A DNA stretch of 38,641 nucleotides from Pantoea cypripedii (GTDB lineage: Bacteria; Pseudomonadota; Gammaproteobacteria; Enterobacterales; Enterobacteriaceae). The notes under the pieces are model-generated. The model searched no databases, was not told the origin of the DNA, and saw nothing but the letters and a program-made list of their open reading frames with translations. How positions within the stretch are numbered: position 1 is the stretch's first letter; every line of letters begins with the position of its first letter. Shown one piece after another: positions 24,285 through 32,957 of the stretch. The stretch spans positions 4,093,695-4,132,335 of the forward strand of contig NZ_CP024768.1 of assembly GCF_011395035.1 (NCBI RefSeq), in the 5' to 3' direction. A program made the translations under genes and the position numbers.

Positions 24285-25619
24285 ATGCAAGCCTCCATCA
24301 CCGAATCAATCGACAAAAAACAAGACGACACGCCGGTCAATTCCCGCGGCAAAGTGGTCGTTGCGTCTCTTGTCGGCACCGCCATCGAATTTTTCGATTT
24401 TTATATTTACGCCACTGCGGCGGTTATTGTTTTTCCTCATATTTTCTTCCCGCAGGGCGATGCGACCGTCGCAACGCTGCAGTCACTGGCAACCTTCGCC
24501 ATCGCTTTTGTGGCGCGTCCGATTGGTTCTGCCGTGTTTGGCCACTTTGGTGACCGCGTGGGCCGTAAAGCCACCCTGGTCGCCTCACTGCTGACCATGG
24601 GGGTGTCTACCGTGGTGATCGGCCTGTTGCCGGGCTATCAGACCATTGGCGTGGCTGCACCGCTGCTGCTGGCGCTGGCGCGTTTTGGTCAGGGTCTGGG
24701 CCTGGGTGGTGAGTGGGGTGGCGCTGCGCTGCTGGCGACCGAAAATGCCCCGGCAAAAAAACGTGCGCTTTACGGTTCATTCCCGCAGCTTGGCGCGCCG
24801 ATTGGCTTCTTCTTCGCTAACGGTACCTTCCTGCTGCTCTCCTGGCTGCTGACTGACGAACAATTCATGCAGTGGGGCTGGCGTGTGCCGTTTATTCTCT
24901 CTGCGGTGCTGGTGATTATTGGCCTGTATGTGCGTGTCTCGCTGAACGAAAGCCCGGTGTTTGCCAAAGTGAAGAAAGAGAAAAAACAGGTACGTGTGCC
25001 GATTGGCACGCTGCTGAGCAAGCATCTGCTGGCAACCATCCTCGGCACCTTTATCATGCTCGCCACTTATACGCTGTTCTATATCATGACCGTGTATTCC
25101 ATGAGCTACGGCACCGCACCTGCGCCGGTTGGCCTGGGTTATTCTCGTAATAGCTTCCTGTGGATGCTGATGGTGGCGGTGATTGGTTTTGGTGTGATGG
25201 TGCCGATTGCTGGTCTGCTGGCTGACCGCTTTGGTCGTCGCAAAACCATGATCACCATTACCCTGATGATTATCGCCTTTGCCTTTATGTTCCCGACGCT
25301 GCTGGGTTCTGGTTCTCAGGTGCTGGTGATGGGCTTTCTGTTGCTCGGCCTGAGCATTATGGGCCTGACATTTGGCCCGATGGGTGCGCTGCTGCCGGAA
25401 CTGTTCCCAACCGAAGTGCGTTATACCGGTGCTTCCTTCTCGTATAACCTGTCGTCGATTCTGGGTGCCTCCGTTGCGCCTTATATCGCCACCTGGCTGA
25501 ACGCCAACTATGGTTTGCAGGCGGTCGGTTTCTATCTGGCTTCGATGGCGGCATTGACGCTGATTGCGCTGATTGCCTGTAAAGAGACCAGCCATCAGAC
25601 GCTGTATGAAGCGGTTTGA
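24285..25619 (+). CDS. yhjE: MFS metabolite:H+ symporter family transporter YhjE
   Basis: A 444-residue, 12-helix transporter of the major facilitator superfamily, MHS (metabolite:H+ symporter) group. The signature loops are FGHFGDRVGRKATL (helices 2-3) and LADRFGRRKTM (helices 8-9); RFGQGLGLGGEWGGAALL is typical of the ProP/ShiA/KgtP group. The substrate is not known in E. coli either. A clear terminator follows at 25643. Confidence 0.9.
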   Translation: MQASITESIDKKQDDTPVNSRGKVVVASLVGTAIEFFDFYIYATAAVIVFPHIFFPQGDATVATLQSLATFAIAFVARPIGSAVFGHFGDRVGRKATLVASLLTMGVSTVVIGLLPGYQTIGVAAPLLLALARFGQGLGLGGEWGGAALLATENAPAKKRALYGSFPQLGAPIGFFFANGTFLLLSWLLTDEQFMQWGWRVPFILSAVLVIIGLYVRVSLNESPVFAKVKKEKKQVRVPIGTLLSKHLLATILGTFIMLATYTLFYIMTVYSMSYGTAPAPVGLGYSRNSFLWMLMVAVIGFGVMVPIAGLLADRFGRRKTMITITLMIIAFAFMFPTLLGSGSQVLVMGFLLLGLSIMGLTFGPMGALLPELFPTEVRYTGASFSYNLSSILGASVAPYIATWLNANYGLQAVGFYLASMAALTLIALIACKETSHQTLYEAV

Positions 25620-25642
25620 TGCCGCTGATGTGGTAAACATGA

Positions 25643-25666
25643 AACCCGGCGCTGGCCGGGTTTTTT
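25643..25666 (+). terminator. yhjE terminator
   Basis: AACCCGGC-GCTG-GCCGGGTT followed by four further T residues: an intrinsic terminator 24 bp after the yhjE stop. Confidence 0.85.
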
Positions 25667-25673
25667 ATTGCCC

Positions 25674-25701
25674 GTAGCGGCGCGATTTATCGCGCCGTTA
25701 C
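25674..25701. repeat. Single REP unit E between the yhjE and ilvC terminators
   Basis: GTAGCGGCGCGAT-TT-ATCGCGCCGTTAC is a near-perfect 28-bp palindrome in which the GTAG foot pairs with an almost complementary end (one mismatch). It is the same family as the pairs elsewhere but has no inverted partner. Confidence 0.75.
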
Positions 25702-25715
25702 AGATGATGAGATAT

Positions 25716-25744
25716 AAAAAAACCCCGGCAAGCCGGGGTTTTTC
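25716..25744. terminator. ilvC terminator (bidirectional)
   Basis: CCCCGG-CAAG-CCGGGG is flanked by an A-run and a T-run, so it can stop transcripts from either side. On the minus strand it lies 28 bp after the ilvC stop and ends in seven T residues. Confidence 0.85.
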
Positions 25745-25771
25745 GTTGCTGAAAACTGTGGAGCAAACGGA

Positions 25772-27247
25772 TTAACCGGCTACCGCGATACGTTTCATAT
25801 CGGTCATGTAGCCACGCAGTTTGCGACCAACCGCTTCAATCGGATGCTGACGAATCGCTTCGTTCACATCACGCAGCTGCGCGTTGTCTACCTGAGTGCC
25901 TTCCACTGCTTTGCCCAGGTCGCCCGGTTGCAGGGTGGTCATGAACTCTTTCAGCAGCGGAACCGCCGCGAAGGAGAACAGGTAGTTACCGTATTCTGCG
26001 GTATCAGAGATAACCACGTTCATTTCATACAGACGCTTACGCGCGATGGTGTTAGCGATCAGCGGCAGCTCATGCAGTGATTCGTAGTAAGCTGACTCTT
26101 CGATGATGCCCGCGTCGATCATGGTTTCGAACGCCAGCTCAACGCCTGCTTTGACCATCGCGACCATCAGGACGCCTTTGTCGTAGTATTCCTGCTCTTC
26201 GATTTTACCTTCGAACTGCGGTGCGGTTTCGAACGCGGTTTTACCGGTCTCTTCACGCCAGGTCAGCAGGTTTTTGTCGTCGTTAGCCCAGTCAGCCATC
26301 ATGCCGGAAGAGAACTCACCGGAGATGATGTCATCCATGTGCTTCTGGAACAGCGGAGCCATGATGCCTTTCAGCTGCTCAGACAGCGCATAAGCACGCA
26401 CTTTAGCCGGGTTAGACAGGCGATCCATCATCAGGGTGATGCCGCCAAACTTCAGTGATTCGGTGATGGTTTCCCAGCCGAACTGAATCAGTTTCTCAAC
26501 ATAAGCTGCGTCAAAGCCTTCTGCCACCAGCTTGTCGAAGCACAGCAGAGAACCCGCCTGCAGCATGCCGCACAGAATGGTCTGCTCACCCATCAGGTCA
26601 GATTTCACTTCTGCAACGAAAGAAGATTCCAGCACGCCTGCACGGTCACCACCGGTGGCTGAAGCCCAGGCTTTCGCAATCGCCATGCCTTCGCCTTTCG
26701 GATCGTTTTCCGGGTGAACCGCGATCAGGGTCGGCACACCGAAACCACGCTTATATTCTTCACGAACTTCAGTACCCGGGCACTTCGGCGCAACCATCAC
26801 CACGGTGATGTCTTTACGGATAGTTTCGCCCACTTCAACGATGTTGAAACCGTGTGAGTAGCCCAGTGCTGCGCCATCTTTCATCAGCGGCTGTACTGCC
26901 TGAACCACCGCAGAGTGCTGTTTGTCCGGCGTCAGGTTAACCACCAGGTCCGCCTGCGGGATCAGCTCTTCGTAAGTACCCACTTTGAAGCCGTTATCAG
27001 TCGCTTTGCGGAAAGAAGCGCGTTTCTCAGCAATCGCTTCAGCACGCAGCGCGTAAGACACATCCAGGCCAGAGTCGCGCATGTTCAGACCCTGGTTCAG
27101 ACCCTGAGCACCACAGCCAACGATGACCACTTTTTTCCCTTTCAGGAAGCTTGCGCCATCCGCGAATTCATCGCGTGCCATGAAACGACATTTGCCTAAC
27201 TGCGCTAACTGGTTGCGCAGATTCAATGTGTTGAAGTAGTTAGCCAT
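25772..27247 (-). CDS. ilvC: Ketol-acid reductoisomerase (class II)
   Basis: A 491-residue enzyme, the same length as E. coli IlvC. It converts acetolactate or acetohydroxybutyrate to dihydroxy acids with NADPH and Mg2+. The Rossmann motif VVIVGCGAQGLNQGL is near residue 40, and the duplicated C-terminal knotted domains identify the long class II form. CCGGAG precedes the ATG. It is divergent from ilvY and should be activated by IlvY when its inducer substrates accumulate. Confidence 0.98.
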   Translation of the reverse strand: MANYFNTLNLRNQLAQLGKCRFMARDEFADGASFLKGKKVVIVGCGAQGLNQGLNMRDSGLDVSYALRAEAIAEKRASFRKATDNGFKVGTYEELIPQADLVVNLTPDKQHSAVVQAVQPLMKDGAALGYSHGFNIVEVGETIRKDITVVMVAPKCPGTEVREEYKRGFGVPTLIAVHPENDPKGEGMAIAKAWASATGGDRAGVLESSFVAEVKSDLMGEQTILCGMLQAGSLLCFDKLVAEGFDAAYVEKLIQFGWETITESLKFGGITLMMDRLSNPAKVRAYALSEQLKGIMAPLFQKHMDDIISGEFSSGMMADWANDDKNLLTWREETGKTAFETAPQFEGKIEEQEYYDKGVLMVAMVKAGVELAFETMIDAGIIEESAYYESLHELPLIANTIARKRLYEMNVVISDTAEYGNYLFSFAAVPLLKEFMTTLQPGDLGKAVEGTQVDNAQLRDVNEAIRQHPIEAVGRKLRGYMTDMKRIAVAG

Positions 27248-27318
27248 GGGTACTCCGGTTTGATGTTGTGTTTGTTTTGTTCAGTAACGACGTTATCAGT
27301 AGCGCCGCGAATGACCCC

Positions 27319-27385
27319 ATCATATGACAGGAAATCTGTTGCTTAAATTGATATATTAACAACGCCACATTGCAGGATTTGCAAT
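27319..27385 (-). promoter_or_regulatory. ilvC promoter and IlvY operators
   Basis: A perfect inverted repeat ATTGCA-GGATT-TGCAAT (27369-27385) is the likely primary IlvY site. A related half-symmetric sequence TTGCTTAAATTGAT (27339-27352) lies three helical turns away and covers a weak -35 TTTAAG (27342-27347); the -10 is TATGAT (27319-27324) with 17-bp spacing on the minus strand. This is the tandem-operator layout known for ilvY-ilvC. Confidence 0.7.
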
Positions 27386-27407
27386 ATTACTTTGAGGTTA
27401 CCCGCGC

Positions 27408-28289
27408 ATGGATTTACGAGACCTGAAACTCTTCCTCCATCTGGCCGAAAGCTGCCACTTTGGCCGCACGGCGCGTGCCATGCATGTGAGTCCGTCCACC
27501 TTGTCGCGCCAGATCCAGCGCCTGGAAGAGGATGTCGGCCACGCGCTGTTTCTGCGTGATAACCGCACGGTGACGCTGACCGAAGCCGGTGAACGGCTGC
27601 GTCAGTTTGCTCAGCAAACCCTGCTGCAATATCAGCAACTGCGTCATGTGATGGACCTGAACGGCCCGTCTCTCAGTGGCGAGCTACGCCTGTTCTGTTC
27701 GGTGACGGCGGCTTACAGCCATCTGCCACCGATCCTCGATCGCTTTCGTGCCGAGCATCCCCAGGTAGAAATCAAACTCACCACCGGTGATGCGGCAGAT
27801 GCAATCGAGATGGTGCAATCCGGTGAAGCCGATCTGGCGATTGCCGGTCGCCCGGAATCGCTGCCCGCCAGCATAGATTTTACGCCACTTGGGCTGATTC
27901 CGCTGGTGCTGATCGCCCCGGCATTGCCCTGCCCGGTGCGCAGCCAGGCGACACAGGATGAGCCGGACTGGTCGCTGATTCCGTTTATCCTGCCGGAACA
28001 AGGGCCTGCGCGACGCGGTATTGATTTGTGGTTCCGCCGCCGCCGTATCCCCAATCCGCTGATTTATGCCACGGTATCGGGCCATGAAGCGATTGTGTCG
28101 ATGGTTGCGCTCGGTTGTGGCATTGCGCTGCTGCCGGATGTGGTGCTGGAAAATAGCCCGGAGCCGGTGCGTAATCGCGTGCTGGTGCTGGAGAATGTCG
28201 AGTCCGTTGCGCCGCTGGAATTGGGCGTGTGCGTACAAAAAAAGCGGCTCGGGGAGCCGCTTATCAATGCTTTCTGGAACCTGCTGTAA
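27408..28289 (+). CDS. ilvY: LysR-type activator of ilvC
   Basis: A 293-residue LysR-type regulator with the N-terminal HTH MDLRDLKLFLHLAESCHFGRTARAMHVSPSTLSRQIQRLE, the typical IlvY start. It activates ilvC upon binding acetolactate or acetohydroxybutyrate. It is divergent from ilvC by 160 bp. Its stop codon abuts the stop of the convergent ilvA with no spacer, and its last codons contain a hairpin that looks like the ilvA terminator. Confidence 0.97.
   Translation: MDLRDLKLFLHLAESCHFGRTARAMHVSPSTLSRQIQRLEEDVGHALFLRDNRTVTLTEAGERLRQFAQQTLLQYQQLRHVMDLNGPSLSGELRLFCSVTAAYSHLPPILDRFRAEHPQVEIKLTTGDAADAIEMVQSGEADLAIAGRPESLPASIDFTPLGLIPLVLIAPALPCPVRSQATQDEPDWSLIPFILPEQGPARRGIDLWFRRRRIPNPLIYATVSGHEAIVSMVALGCGIALLPDVVLENSPEPVRNRVLVLENVESVAPLELGVCVQKKRLGEPLINAFWNLL
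28237..28262 (-). terminator. ilvGMEDA operon terminator inside ilvY
   Basis: On the minus strand, AAGCGGCTC-CCC-GAGCCGCTT is followed by seven T residues, starting 28 bp after the ilvA stop. The whole structure lies within the last codons of ilvY on the other strand (encoding KKRLGEPL). Confidence 0.85.
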
Positions 28290-29837
28290 TTACTGACCCG
28301 CGAGGAAGAAGCGGAACGCCGGGTTATTGACTTCATCGTGGAAGTCATAGCCCAGCGCCATCAGATGCTCCTCAAAGCGCGGCTCATCCTCACCCAGCTC
28401 AAACGCCGCCAGCACACGACCGTAATCCGTACCGTGGCTGCGATAGTGGAACAGCGAGATATTCCAGTGCGTACCCAGCGTTTGCAGGAACTTCAGCAGC
28501 GCGCCGGGCGCTTCCGGGAATTCAAAGCTGAACAGACGTTCACGCAGCGGTTTGGAGGGACGCCCCCCCACCATATAGCGCACGTGCAGCTTGGCCATCT
28601 CATCGTCAGACAGATCCACCACGTTATAGCCACCCTGCGTCAGCTGGCTGATGATTTCACTGCGCTCCTCCAGCCCGCGCGTTAAACGCACGCCGACGAA
28701 GATGCAGGCGTTGTCGGCATCCGCGTAACGATAGTTGAACTCGGTCACTGAACGGCCACCCAGCGTCTGGCAAAACTTCAGGAAGCTGCCCTGCTGTTCA
28801 GGAATGGTTACCGCCAGCAGCGCCTCACGCTGCTCGCCCAGTTCGCAACGTTCGGAGACGTAGCGCAGACCGTGGAAATTCACGTTCGCCCCGGAGAGGA
28901 CGTGCGCCAGACGTTCGCCTTTGATGTCGTGTTGCTGGATGTATTTTTTCATCCCTGCCAGCGCCAGTGCCCCGGAAGGCTCCGCCACCGCACGCACATC
29001 TTCGAATAAATCCTTCACCGCCGCACAGATGGCATCGCTATCCACGGTGATGATGTCGTCGATATATTCCTGGCACAGACGGAAGGTTTCGTCGCCGATA
29101 CGCTTTACCGCCACGCCTTCAGCAAACAAGCCAACGCGCGCCAGATCGACCGGATGGCCGGCATCCAGCGCCGCTTTCAGGCAGGCCGAATCTTCCGACT
29201 CGACGGCGATCACTTTGATCTGCGGCATCAGCTGCTTGATCAACACCGCCACACCGGCCGCCAGACCACCGCCACCGACGGGCACGAACACGCGATCGAG
29301 ATGCGCGTCCTGTTGCAGCAGCTCCATCGCCAGCGTGCCCTGTCCGGCGATCACCGCCGGATGGTCAAACGGAGGGACGAAGGTGTAACCCTGCTGCTCC
29401 GCCAGCTCAATCGCTTTCGCTTTTGCCTCGTCGAAGTTGGCACCAAACAGGTAAGCCTCACCGCCAAATGCGCGCACTGCATCAACCTTGATATCTGCCG
29501 TGGCCAGCGGCATCACAATCAGTGATTTGATACCGAGGGTGCTGGCCGAGAGCGCCACGCCCTGCGCATGGTTACCGGCTGATGCCGTCACCACGCCGCG
29601 CGCTTTTTGCTCTTCATTCAGCCCGGCAATCATCGCGTATGCCCCGCGCAGCTTGAAGCTGTGCACCGGCTGTCGATCTTCGCGCTTCACCAGAATGGTG
29701 TTGCCGAGACGCGATGAAATTTTTTCCATTTTCTGTAACGGCGTCACCTGCGCGATTTCATACACCGGTGAACGCAATACCGCGCGCAAATACTCCGCGC
29801 CGCACGGCGCCGCGGGTAGCGGTTGAGACTCAGCCAT
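28290..29837 (-). CDS. ilvA: Threonine deaminase (threonine ammonia-lyase)
   Basis: A 515-residue PLP enzyme (E. coli IlvA has 514) that converts threonine to 2-oxobutyrate, the first committed step to isoleucine. The PLP lysine is in KREDRQPVHSFKLRGAY (about residue 62) and the glycine loop is VPVGGGGLAAG. The C-terminal third has the two ACT-like regulatory domains that bind isoleucine (inhibitor) and valine. It starts three bases after the ilvD stop. Confidence 0.97.
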   Translation of the reverse strand: MAESQPLPAAPCGAEYLRAVLRSPVYEIAQVTPLQKMEKISSRLGNTILVKREDRQPVHSFKLRGAYAMIAGLNEEQKARGVVTASAGNHAQGVALSASTLGIKSLIVMPLATADIKVDAVRAFGGEAYLFGANFDEAKAKAIELAEQQGYTFVPPFDHPAVIAGQGTLAMELLQQDAHLDRVFVPVGGGGLAAGVAVLIKQLMPQIKVIAVESEDSACLKAALDAGHPVDLARVGLFAEGVAVKRIGDETFRLCQEYIDDIITVDSDAICAAVKDLFEDVRAVAEPSGALALAGMKKYIQQHDIKGERLAHVLSGANVNFHGLRYVSERCELGEQREALLAVTIPEQQGSFLKFCQTLGGRSVTEFNYRYADADNACIFVGVRLTRGLEERSEIISQLTQGGYNVVDLSDDEMAKLHVRYMVGGRPSKPLRERLFSFEFPEAPGALLKFLQTLGTHWNISLFHYRSHGTDYGRVLAAFELGEDEPRFEEHLMALGYDFHDEVNNPAFRFFLAGQ

Positions 29838-29840
29838 CTG

Positions 29841-31691
29841 TTAGCCTCCCAGCTTGGACTTATCGCGCACCGCGCCTTTGTCAGCGCTGGTCGCGAGTGA
29901 TGCGTAAGCACGCAGCGCGAAGGAAACCTGGCGCTCACGGCCATGCGGCGTATACGCCTCATCGCCACGCGCTTCTTCCTCTTCACGACGTGCGTGCAGT
30001 TCGTTTTCCGGTACCGCCAGCTTGATGCCACGGTTCGGGATGTCGATTTCGATGATGTCGCCGTCTTTCACCAGCGCGATGGTGCCGCCATTGGCTGCTT
30101 CCGGTGAAGCGTGACCGATGGACAGGCCGGAAGTACCGCCAGAGAAACGGCCATCGGTGATCAGTGCGCAACTTTTACCGAGGCCCATCGATTTCAGGTA
30201 GGTGGTTGGATACAGCATTTCCTGCATGCCCGGACCACCTTTCGGCCCTTCGTAACGGATCACCACCACATCACCGGCGACAACTTTACCGCCGAGAATG
30301 GCTTCAACCGCATCATCCTGGCTTTCGTAAACTTTGGCCGGACCTTTGAAGGTGAGGATTTCTTTATCCACACCGGCGGTTTTCACGATACAACCGTCTT
30401 CCGCCAGGTTGCCGTACAGTACCGCCAGACCGCCATCCTGCGAGAACGCGAACTCACGGGTACGGATACACCCTTCCTGACGGTCGTCATCCAGCGTGTC
30501 CCAGCGGCAATCCTGCGAGAAGGCCTGAGTGGTACGAATACCGGCCGGACCCGCGCGGAACATTTTCTTCACCGCTTCGTCTTTGGTCAGCATGATGTCG
30601 TACTGATCCAGCGTCTCACGCAGGTTCAGACCCAGCACGTTGCGCACGTCGGTGTGCAGCAGACCGGCACGATCCAGCTCGCCGAGGATACCGATAACGC
30701 CACCGGCACGGTGAACGTCTTCCATGTGGTATTTCTGGGTACTCGGTGCCACTTTGCACAGATGCGGCACTTTGCGCGACAGACGATCGATATCGGAGAT
30801 ATTGAAGTCGATTTCACCTTCCTGAGCTGCGGCAAGCAGGTGCAGGACGGTGTTGGTGGAACCGCCCATGGCGATATCCAGCGTCATGGCGTTTTCAAAA
30901 GCCGCTTTGCTGGCGATGTTACGCGGCAGCACACGGGCATCGTCCTGCTCGTAATATTGCTTGGTCAGGTTAACGATGCGCTTACCCGCGTTGATAAACA
31001 GATCTTTGCGGTCGGCATGGGTTGCCAGCAACGAACCGTTACCCGGCTGCGACAGACCCAGCGCTTCGGTCAGGCAGTTCATCGAGTTGGCGGTGAACAT
31101 ACCGGAACAGGAACCGCAGGTCGGGCAGGCGGAACGCTCGATTTGCTCGCTGTCGGCATCGCTGACATTCGGGTTGGCACCCTGAATCATCGCATCCACC
31201 AGGTCCAGCTTGATGATTTTGTCAGACAGCTTGGTTTTACCCGCTTCCATCGGGCCACCGGAAACAAAGATCACCGGGATGTTAAGGCGCAGTGACGCCA
31301 TCAGCATCCCGGGGGTGATTTTGTCGCAGTTGGAGATGCAGACCATCGCATCGGCACAGTGGGCGTTAACCATGTACTCGACGGAGTCGGCAATCAGCTC
31401 GCGCGAAGGCAGTGAATACAGCATGCCGCCATGACCCATGGCGATACCGTCATCCACTGCAATGGTGTTGAACTCTTTAGCCACACCACCAGCCGCTTCG
31501 ATTTGTTCAGCGACCAGTTTGCCGAGATCGCGCAGGTGGACGTGGCCTGGCACGAATTGGGTGAATGAGTTGACCACGGCGATAATCGGCTTACCGAAAT
31601 CGGCGTCGGTCATTCCTGTCGCGCGCCACAAGGCACGGGCACCCGCCATGTTACGGCCATGGGTGGTGGTGGCGGAACGGTACTTAGGCAT
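29841..31691 (-). CDS. ilvD: Dihydroxy-acid dehydratase
   Basis: 616 residues, the E. coli length. It dehydrates dihydroxy acids to the 2-keto acid precursors of valine and isoleucine. Iron-sulfur cluster cysteines are visible in SNCDKITPG and CPTCGSCSGMFTANSMNC. It lies between ilvE (60-bp gap) and ilvA (3-bp gap) in the operon. Confidence 0.98.
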   Translation of the reverse strand: MPKYRSATTTHGRNMAGARALWRATGMTDADFGKPIIAVVNSFTQFVPGHVHLRDLGKLVAEQIEAAGGVAKEFNTIAVDDGIAMGHGGMLYSLPSRELIADSVEYMVNAHCADAMVCISNCDKITPGMLMASLRLNIPVIFVSGGPMEAGKTKLSDKIIKLDLVDAMIQGANPNVSDADSEQIERSACPTCGSCSGMFTANSMNCLTEALGLSQPGNGSLLATHADRKDLFINAGKRIVNLTKQYYEQDDARVLPRNIASKAAFENAMTLDIAMGGSTNTVLHLLAAAQEGEIDFNISDIDRLSRKVPHLCKVAPSTQKYHMEDVHRAGGVIGILGELDRAGLLHTDVRNVLGLNLRETLDQYDIMLTKDEAVKKMFRAGPAGIRTTQAFSQDCRWDTLDDDRQEGCIRTREFAFSQDGGLAVLYGNLAEDGCIVKTAGVDKEILTFKGPAKVYESQDDAVEAILGGKVVAGDVVVIRYEGPKGGPGMQEMLYPTTYLKSMGLGKSCALITDGRFSGGTSGLSIGHASPEAANGGTIALVKDGDIIEIDIPNRGIKLAVPENELHARREEEEARGDEAYTPHGRERQVSFALRAYASLATSADKGAVRDKSKLGG

Positions 31692-31751
31692 GCTCTATTT
31701 ACTCCAGTAAGAAAGGGCACGCGGACGCTGGTGCGCCCGCGAAAAGTCTTG

Positions 31752-32681
31752 TTATGCGTTAACCGGATCCAGCCAGCCCCATTTGTCTTCAGTTTCGCCA
31801 GTGAACAGGCCAAAGAACGCCTGCTGAATGCGTTTGGTCACCGGACCGCATTTGCCTGCGCCAACCTGGATACCGTCTACGCTGCGTACCGGAGTGATTT
31901 CCGCCGCAGTACCCGACATAAACACTTCGTCAGCCAGGTACAATGATTCGCGTGACAGCACCTGCTCGCGCACTTCGATACCCATGTCTTTTGCCAGTTT
32001 GATGATGGCGTCACGGGTGATGCCCGGCAGTGCAGAAGAGGTGAACGGCGGCGTGAACAGGATGCCATCTTTCACTTCGAACAGGTTTTCACCGGCCCCT
32101 TCTGAAATATAGCCGTTGGTGTCGAGAGCGATACCTTCCTGATAACCGTGGCGGCGCGCTTCGCTACCTACCAGCAGAGAAGACAGGTAGTTACCACCGG
32201 CTTTTGCCGCAGTCGGCAGAGTGTTCGGTGCAACGCGGTTCCAGGAAGACACCATTGCGTCGATACCCTGCTCCAGCGCTTCGGCACCCAGGTAAGCACC
32301 CCACGGGAACGCGGCGATGATCACATCGGTGGTGTAGCCATCTGGCGGGTTCACACCCAGGCCCACGTCACCCACGAACGCCAGCGGACGGATATAGGCG
32401 CTTTTCAGTTTGTTGACGCGCAGTACTTCGCGGCAGGCTTCCATCAGCTCATCTACGCTGGCTTTGATTGGGAAGCGGTAGATTTTGGCGGAGTCGTGCA
32501 GACGCTGCATGTGTTCGCGATGACGGAACACCACCGGACCTTTGTGAGAGTCGTAGCAACGCACGCCCTCGAACACAGAAGTACCGTAATGCAACGCGTG
32601 AGACATGACGCTAACCTTGGCGTCTTCCCACTTAACCATCTCCCCATTGAACCAAATAAAGTCTGCTTTCTTCGTACTCAT
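31752..32681 (-). CDS. ilvE: Branched-chain amino acid aminotransferase
   Basis: 309 residues, matching E. coli IlvE, a fold-type IV PLP aminotransferase that makes valine, leucine and isoleucine from their keto acids. The PLP lysine is in TAAKAGGNYLSSLL, and DTNGYISEGAGENLFEV and the SALPGITRD loop follow. It starts 18 bp after ilvM. Confidence 0.98.
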   Translation of the reverse strand: MSTKKADFIWFNGEMVKWEDAKVSVMSHALHYGTSVFEGVRCYDSHKGPVVFRHREHMQRLHDSAKIYRFPIKASVDELMEACREVLRVNKLKSAYIRPLAFVGDVGLGVNPPDGYTTDVIIAAFPWGAYLGAEALEQGIDAMVSSWNRVAPNTLPTAAKAGGNYLSSLLVGSEARRHGYQEGIALDTNGYISEGAGENLFEVKDGILFTPPFTSSALPGITRDAIIKLAKDMGIEVREQVLSRESLYLADEVFMSGTAAEITPVRSVDGIQVGAGKCGPVTKRIQQAFFGLFTGETEDKWGWLDPVNA

Positions 32682-32699
32682 TGTTATTTCCTTTCGCGA

Positions 32700-32957
32700 C
32701 TAGGCACGGATTTGTTGTGTTGTCTGTTGTTGGATTTGGACGCAAGCGACATCCATCAGTTTACTTAATTGCGAAGACAGTAAATCGACTGAACGCTGGC
32801 TGGCAACGGTCATTTCAATATTAATGTTTTCCGTATTCGCGGCTGATGCCATGTTCATGGCGCATACCTGGAAACCACGGTGGCGCACGACGCGCAAAAT
32901 GCGTTCCAATATTTCAGGGCGGAAGCGGGCCTCGATAGACAATTGATGCTGGTTCAT
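32700..32957 (-). CDS. ilvM: Acetolactate synthase II small subunit
   Basis: An 85-residue ACT-domain subunit (MNQHQLSIEARFRPEILERILRVVRHRGF) that activates the IlvG catalytic subunit. Its start overlaps the ilvG stop by four bases (ATGA), giving translational coupling for one-to-one production. Confidence 0.96.
   Translation of the reverse strand: MNQHQLSIEARFRPEILERILRVVRHRGFQVCAMNMASAANTENINIEMTVASQRSVDLLSSQLSKLMDVACVQIQQQTTQQIRA

Noticed and set aside
30111..31295. 394-codon open frame on the plus strand opposite ilvD
   Set aside because: Antisense shadow of a highly conserved gene; His/Gln/Arg/Thr-rich composition, no family resemblance and no ribosome site.
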